Shown here piece by piece: positions 63,801-64,000 of a DNA stretch of 64,000 bases. Location: assembly GCA_903835185.1 (NCBI GenBank), contig CAILLX010000071.1, positions 17,733-81,732 of the forward strand, written 5' to 3'. The notes beneath the pieces are model-generated. The model saw only the letters and a program-made list of their open reading frames with translations. It did no database searches and had not been told where the DNA came from. Each line of letters opens with the position of its first letter. Position 1 is the stretch's first letter. A program made the translations under genes and the position numbers. This DNA is from an uncultured bacterium (lineage in GTDB: Bacteria > Cyanobacteriota > Vampirovibrionia > Obscuribacterales > Obscuribacteraceae).

Positions 63801-63992
63801 TGATCCGGCTGACGCAGCAACAAACACCGAACCACCAGATTTACCAGCACCGGCTCCGAAAGCCAGAATGTCAGTGGTGCTCGTTATACCTCCTGCTCCT
63901 CCGGCTGCCAGCAGTACACCTCCTGCTGAAGCTCCGCCTGAAGATACATCAAGAGCACCGGTGAGGTTAATTGAACCGGCTAGCGATTGCAT
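45897..63992 (-). CDS. Giant Gly/Ser/Asn-rich repetitive adhesin-like (filamentous-haemagglutinin-style beta-helix) protein, N-terminus beyond window
   Basis: 6031-codon open frame reaching the window edge; GGNISI/GGSVxLxS-type repeats throughout; Pro/Cys linker and FecR-like C-terminal region. Confidence 0.85.
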   Translation of the reverse strand: MQSLAGSINLTGALDVSSGGASAGGVLLAAGGAGGITSTTDILAFGAGAGKSGGSVFVAASAGSLNLGSIDARGLNGAVGGSVILSSADSISAGSTSSVMGISTAGSAGGGSITIAAGQAVVSSTGAVLNIDSSSVSGTGGNVTVGAAGNNGAYSIVLGDINSSGTSAGSVEVVSIDSATMPVTVGSITATASSQTGNGGAVGIAVLGALSVGAIDTRNINAAALSSARSGDVFLSSGSSVTFSTISAYSNPGYPGNASASGEAIVISSGSITSGSIHCDSGPCGDIFASVVTTAPGLSGFFPAAGSTPVSIDTSNSWTTITVTPTSISNYNPNGFLSITSNCCSDTGIVMNTGGNSAIIVPILVSGSVVMNDGRVSSGSTADSFTIAAIGNVSFNKNIYTAGSTSGGNVSVLSLSGSISVSNDGWIATSYYGAPSSASAGDVSLLAPSGSVSLCCGAYYGSSIYATAGLHGGNVAVTAGSGISMRYAINASSAGTGGNVSFATTTGNIYLYGGSGNDSGRFIDSSSGTSNGGNISITIGQTSLPSSGNGYAGVYTPGTDFGCCGDEHSFNSSSSLGNAGNISISIIAGPEGQFGSSASTADALHLIANSSSGNGGNIAISIGGNVNLGIPNRWCCGYSVNDGWILSASGANGGNISVYSSGYMVNERPSDVNAAPSGHAGTIIMTSATGSVDTNYIQALGGTVGGTVLLQAPLGGVTVCCWVPTQGIIAANGSVRGGSVTIAAGSYISMNNEINTSSSTTGGNVTLGVTAGNISFEGGNGSDSGRFINASGGSGNGGNISITIGQTTLPSSGNGYAGVYTPGNDFSGGDEHSFTASSNLGNAGNISISILSGPEGQFGNVGASDLLRLLATSGSGNGGNISISVGGNVNLGIPEHSCCGYWVHGGWEFNVSGANGGNISVYSTGDFVNERPYFANTSASGHAGIITMTSATGSIDTNYIQALGGTIGGTVLLQAPSGFVTVCCWVPTQGMIAATGSIKGGNVTVTAGTGISMNNEINTSSAATGGNVTLSVTAGNIYFYGSNGSDVGRFINTTGGSGSGGNISISIGQTALPSGGNGYAGIYTTGSSYCCGNDEHSFNASSNLGNAGNISISIANGPWGQFGSAYGNDTLQILATSSAGNGGNISISVGGNINLNRSEGCGWCRVDAFGLSLNASGANGGTIFVSATGYFSTSEYLAANGSAGPGGNIAVVAPGGITAGVMQANGGSLGVGGNIAIISSAGYINIFDNWSGTSLFASGGAAGGQIISLATGSGIGAGIDVSSSHGPGGSVLLNALSSSSSIYIGGNWNNGIAIAANGATSGGSIALVSAGSISINNNWQLNASASGSNGAGGNIFVSQGSTTGLSVNCNVNGGSGGGNGYVVLMSNGNINGNSVNQTGTNVGIFPNVSSAANLFTAAQDIAVDSYLIAVSPSSQPTVSDTSQITPYNLPAGSLSTFTSFAADSLSFATPTNAFLAPLTVGGSVTLSALSGNGSAAAVIFSPGSISLSGSAVNSSSGSEGSAMLALVAAGSLSIAGGVNTVSAGGNSAGAILIGSSISVTGSAAGPTPGASIDLSNPSGSGQGGSLLAVSTSSITLGSWISSLSPVNGLIATYASGSNSAGSAVLLAASQILTSSIYAGGLNNGSGGQISVVTAGAATTGSLVNRSTTGTSLSSFLTFAVDNLGVPDTGAGTSAGILTGGSFTFIPGSVILADASNSSSSTSSINLILAPGSAPPSQIVTANLGGSSGAVSISGSSADMSVGLVRTSSTGGSAGNIFVTNASGSITLTDDLRASAASTTAGSCAGTVALDAAQDITGPGCNIVASAAGAASASSVILLARDGSVSVSSIDASSVSTTGGSVVVFARNLNIASETAAGSGVSIDASSSSATGGSIKLFLVGPNAFSIGYAAAQPVPVNGTFGSLSAAGASGGSINIVNLDPNASLTAASGANLNVNASSGSGGSINIFAGSISMGAGTMSVTGVSGAGGTITLAANPANLSGFVDISGNLAADSLGATGGTITVSGSTVDISGNLTADSAASSGGTIVLSGGTLDISGRLTTNSFASSAGTITVSAVNSIALGSLSAIGISHGGTISVTSSTSSILIAGLTANANQTAIDVSSLSGTAGSVNFSAASDISVTSNGGGNIYANGPFGGSIILTSTGGAIMLADNLGNLGSLSATSTGPNRYAGSISLSSLLSLTAGYLNVNGLNQSSAGSISVSAGSISLTDVLASGWYDHVSSSGDLSTISNAGSVSCTATAGAARFGSLVANSIGVGIGNGSRGAAVSISATGNISFSGLVSAQGLNGGNAGAISVTSSAGSIFFGDAINVSADVSASRGFGGFLSASAAGGSLTLSNGASADGVGANSFAGTLYFLASSNISESGVLCARGLQGISTGFAAGGRVGLQSTAGSINLAGSINVSSTGASAGGVLLSAGGADGISVSTDILASGSGTGNSGGSVFAAASGGALNLASIDARGVNGAAGGSVVLSSAASISAGSSSSVLGIATAGSAAGGSITITAGHGVVSHAGASLNIDSSSATGSGGNVTIGAAGNNGSSSIWLGPVDSFGSATGYINSSGASAGSIEVVSIDSAAMPVYLGRILATASSPAGNGGSVGIAVLGTLWVGAIDTRNTSLSAASTARSGDVFLSSGTAINFSTISANNASNGSVSGEAILVSSGSITAGSISCSSVPCGGIFASVVTTATGFSGFFPAAGTSAYALNTTNNWASITVTPTSIFGYNPSGYTSITGDNCCDGGIRFYTGGNPRLLAPILVLGSANMTYARGDNGSVADSFSIAAVGNISFNRNIYTAGSTSGGNVSVLSLSGSISVSNDGWIATSYYGAPSTASAGNVSLLAPSGYVSICCGNYYGSSIYATAGLHGGNVTVIANSGMSVNYAINTSSLNIGGNVTLAATTGNIYLYSGNGNDSGRFINTSGGSGNGGNIAITIGQTSLPSSGNGYAGIYTPGNDFCCGDEHSFNTSSNIGNAGNISINILNGPEGQFGNAGAADLLQLVANSGSGNGGNIFISVGGNVNLGIPEHSCCGYWVHGGWQLSASGANGGNISVYAAGYLTNERPSFVNTSSSGRAGTITMTSATGSLDTNYIQALGGAIGGTVLLQAPSGSVTVCCWVPSQGMIGTGGSLKGGNVTLQAGSYISMNNEINTSSPITGGNVTLEATAGSIYFYGSNGSDVGRFINATGGSGNGGNISITIGQTTVPSGGNGYAGIYTTGSNYCCGNDEHSFNTSSTSGNAGNISINILNGPLGQFGSAYGNDTLQLLATSGSGNGGNISLTANGNVSLNRSQGCGWCRVDAFGWSFNASGANGGNVSVYAASYFSTSEYLAVNGSAGPGGNIAVVAPGGIVAGVMQANGGTLGSGGTIALNSSAGFVNIIDNWSGTSLSASGGAGGGQIISLATGASINAGIDVSSSYGAGGSVLLNALSSSSSIYIGGNSNNGVAVAAYGVTSGGHISLVAAGGISANNNWQLNASASGSGGVGGSIFVSQGSTSALSANYNAAGGSGGSSGYVVLMSNGNINGNAVNQTGTNVGIFPNISANGGAFTASQDIASHNYLIAVSPLSQPLITDTTTSTAYNLAAGSLSSFTSFAVNTLSFAAPSGSLVAPLLIGGLVIANSVSGSGSSSVALIAGGNLHISGVLSTATSSGNSGKMFLLSGGSIAVDGQVSTISSDANSTQNGSVTFIGNTITLSGVVNTSGLGSNTCAGNVTVLALGTSTHTILASDIIANGSGGFAAGTVNLAAPFGSLQISSISATGSAGSGGTIQLNSPVIQITGLTANGNNSNLDVSSAALNGGSIYLVGQFVNTASGDLLASGNTAGGVVRIQVDNGSLVAGSIIAKATSYNQSQASIGGYIDVEGSGANTELTMGNLSSAGLGGASGGSVNVLNESGIVSVGSIDASAIANNGGNVNLVGQSIIVRSTVANQTNPTASIDLSSGAGSSGGLVALALSGGMAIAGDIESYGTGVRHSGGTIALTSFGGNLSVGNINASGYNGARGAEVVVSNGGQSVLVGGVHADARGVAGISVQGSSQGGDVVITSNSYIGPRSGATFNINASSSQGGAGSITIAVNGNDGAQQLPTAVSVGNLNTSGVSTGGTVVIASLDTSTYAPGQITIGSIVTQASSPGGQGGSIGISTPGQVTIQSINTSNSSLHPTAGAAAGGVFVSAAGTIIITSGLPVVSAPSTTAGAVVLYSGANIVLGSTTYTTATNPSGMPNVGIFPQVKVAASTVLSGDTVITITPQGVSNFLPPGGYLSIALASNSLIVNTAGNTHFVPLLTAIDGNISVSSLSGNLSGSSPSAIAVIARSGVNVGGNVLTVGGLGHSGGDILALSTQGSVVVGGYLQATGDTSSSTTHGGTVALVAPQSQVDVNSNSGGISIDTRGGAYAGNVLVVSGTGILINSEIRAGETGSGGSVVLLAPVGNITFQTNANGIDIDASSTSSPGGFISLFLGQGQGNGLFLAGSVNATSNTASGGIFTARMQQGSLLSNGSSPITINVASGSSLTSDSGGSVSVNIGSSATVSLNASINANGPNGGQIDIESGGLLQITNASGLQDNTNNSFGTGGSIKLVSSSPTPLVVGAVSGSNYVGGTINVSGGSGGSVTIINRVGPVDIPDFGSAITMNATNQTSGNGGHLTVAGSTIQIAGIPNNVINMNGNGTGNGGSITLITYNPLQTLSIDPSAGSNCNCVAASLQARSGASGGDGGSIYISSAGGISTTAANLDVTAMRNGGQITIITDTSNTLTVDSVNLTPGLNKIVGIISARSGSGANGNGGTVALYNYGGAVNIGSSTNMDVGVAAQNGNGGTIILYGDTVNTGTAALQANGVGAGNGGTVQITTSSPTAPLSLVGDIEAMPGSQSTGQGGSIVLSAGSGKIDTSGNIVETNGPSGSSHASGGHILLQSFNGLPLNVTNASTISAQGVSGTGDILFDSQGADLSLNFLAGNTANYVGVLTTSGTVSWTATNPPPVVQLFSSNITGTVTGQAGAIALGVETGSAGDLTLGALTGTTGPVTVTQSRNVTVNGNISALTEARIIAFDNVIQGNSFSVVSGATVALVSSSGDIGGSGLGAAIRTQAGILTVQTGSTGSAYVVNPGSVILGASSVGQTFQLTADTSITTQGDTAAGSILFNTALLNVNDSLLATSGQLGIQGSSGSIRVQFNNSGSSIFAGFGDVVFNPITPGAINVTGGGDFGVISGQQVKFRGGSSSVQVNVSTLAGPVLDTNGSTVDIQSWSALENLQISNVQSSVGDIALTSHAAAVQILDGGQVIGHGSVLVSGATALNVGSSAVVSGGVHQSWIDSSTPTATLPNTAIISQGAVTITTSNGGIVIGDGVAISSNGANLIIHAVGGDLSLGSGASGAPTVNVNAYGGNVILHASQEIDVAADSAILSVAQYSPGSASQYSGGGVLLLAIPAVVDYDAIVSSLMAERGASDVPVLSGNVNVIGKIHSIQSNYGYIEFVAKDPGSITLQAEPVFLANGGVISIDPTGDIVVTGAQITAIAPTPVSTAPPLPPVCVGCNPPPICVGCNPPPTPVCTTCTPTPPQPVPIDTKPTSTPLMVSTDATPEVLKITPVTVGHEDTYVVTQTSCQLIIVENYGGGTQVLGSPGTEIASSPEGDVIVKEGRVLIMPAKEGARVRTASGELELPGGAAVVIEQKASGVTRVASLVGSESHFTAVSAGKSAVINIQQGEEVVFAGVDASEEELIPVDGVQRETVLDGKVILAGMKMRKSRFDRGDMSQREVLLQCNYSSTTPIPMNRLDKIKKELKALNPSKAPAIGLRIPPLPGSAISEWDADSSGEQLQPIGFVDLPSAAPHILTSLPQRVKLSDGLLLRPAADCQLDTHSKPAIVTKGEVLVVTERPGMLKAGPVLISAKRGVAMLVAVNNDLVAVRTLHEGALGSVKVTLGKRTTDVDAGSEFIVSSSDKSLTQVMRGDLVGRRRTRVTHLADGMTIARSEVSMTALFQNCRVLRATMKGKDPADVCLRNKLIKMAACLLLVTQGHGPYSSGVFER
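53100..56760 (-). repeat. Super-module copy B inside the giant ORF
   Basis: SIDARGVNGAAGGSVVLSS ... IFPNISANGGAFTASQDIASHNYLIAVSPLSQP parallels copy A; contains two of the about 790-bp sub-units. Confidence 0.75.
59560..63990 (-). repeat. Super-module copy A inside the giant ORF, continuing past the window edge
   Basis: SIDARGLNGAVGGSVILSS ... IFPNVSSAANLFTAAQDIAVDSYLIAVSPSSQP; contains three of the about 790-bp sub-units. Confidence 0.75.
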
Positions 63993-64000
63993 GCCAATAC

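Overview
The window looks like a bacterial chromosome segment. Cyanobacteria/Melainabacteria-like gene content (IctB-like O-antigen ligase family protein, DUF4330-like protein) suggests that neighbourhood, but this is only an inference. Positions 1-45.8 kb are mostly housekeeping genes: icd, fmt, rsmB, pth, gcvPA, lepB, hpt, 2-oxoacid:ferredoxin oxidoreductase korAB, HtrA, SPFH/slipin, S9 peptidase, two heptose-kinase-like PfkB proteins, an HD-GYP protein, an RNase J homologue, an AMP-binding ligase and one tRNA-Cys. Positions 45.9-64 kb are one giant Gly/Ser/Asn-rich adhesin-like ORF on the minus strand (>6031 codons, N-terminus outside the window). Main points of interest: (1) a recombinase-in-trio (RIT-like) element at about 3030-6511 sits inside the eighth codon region of a receiver-domain/Ser-Thr-kinase gene. 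A 16-bp palindrome at its edge supplies a new in-frame ATG, so the ORF stays open, and the displaced native 5' end (MTEILIVD) is still readable on the far side. (2) The giant ORF has nested repeats (about 790-bp units inside about 6.4-7.2 kb super-modules), regularly placed vicinal Cys-Cys pairs, a Pro/CxxC linker and a FecR-like C-terminal region. (3) The RNase J homologue appears to have lost several metal-ligand residues. (4) A MITE/REP-like composite repeat lies in the N-terminal coding region of htrA. (5) A small Sm-like candidate protein lies between icd and fmt. No CRISPR array or rRNA was seen.
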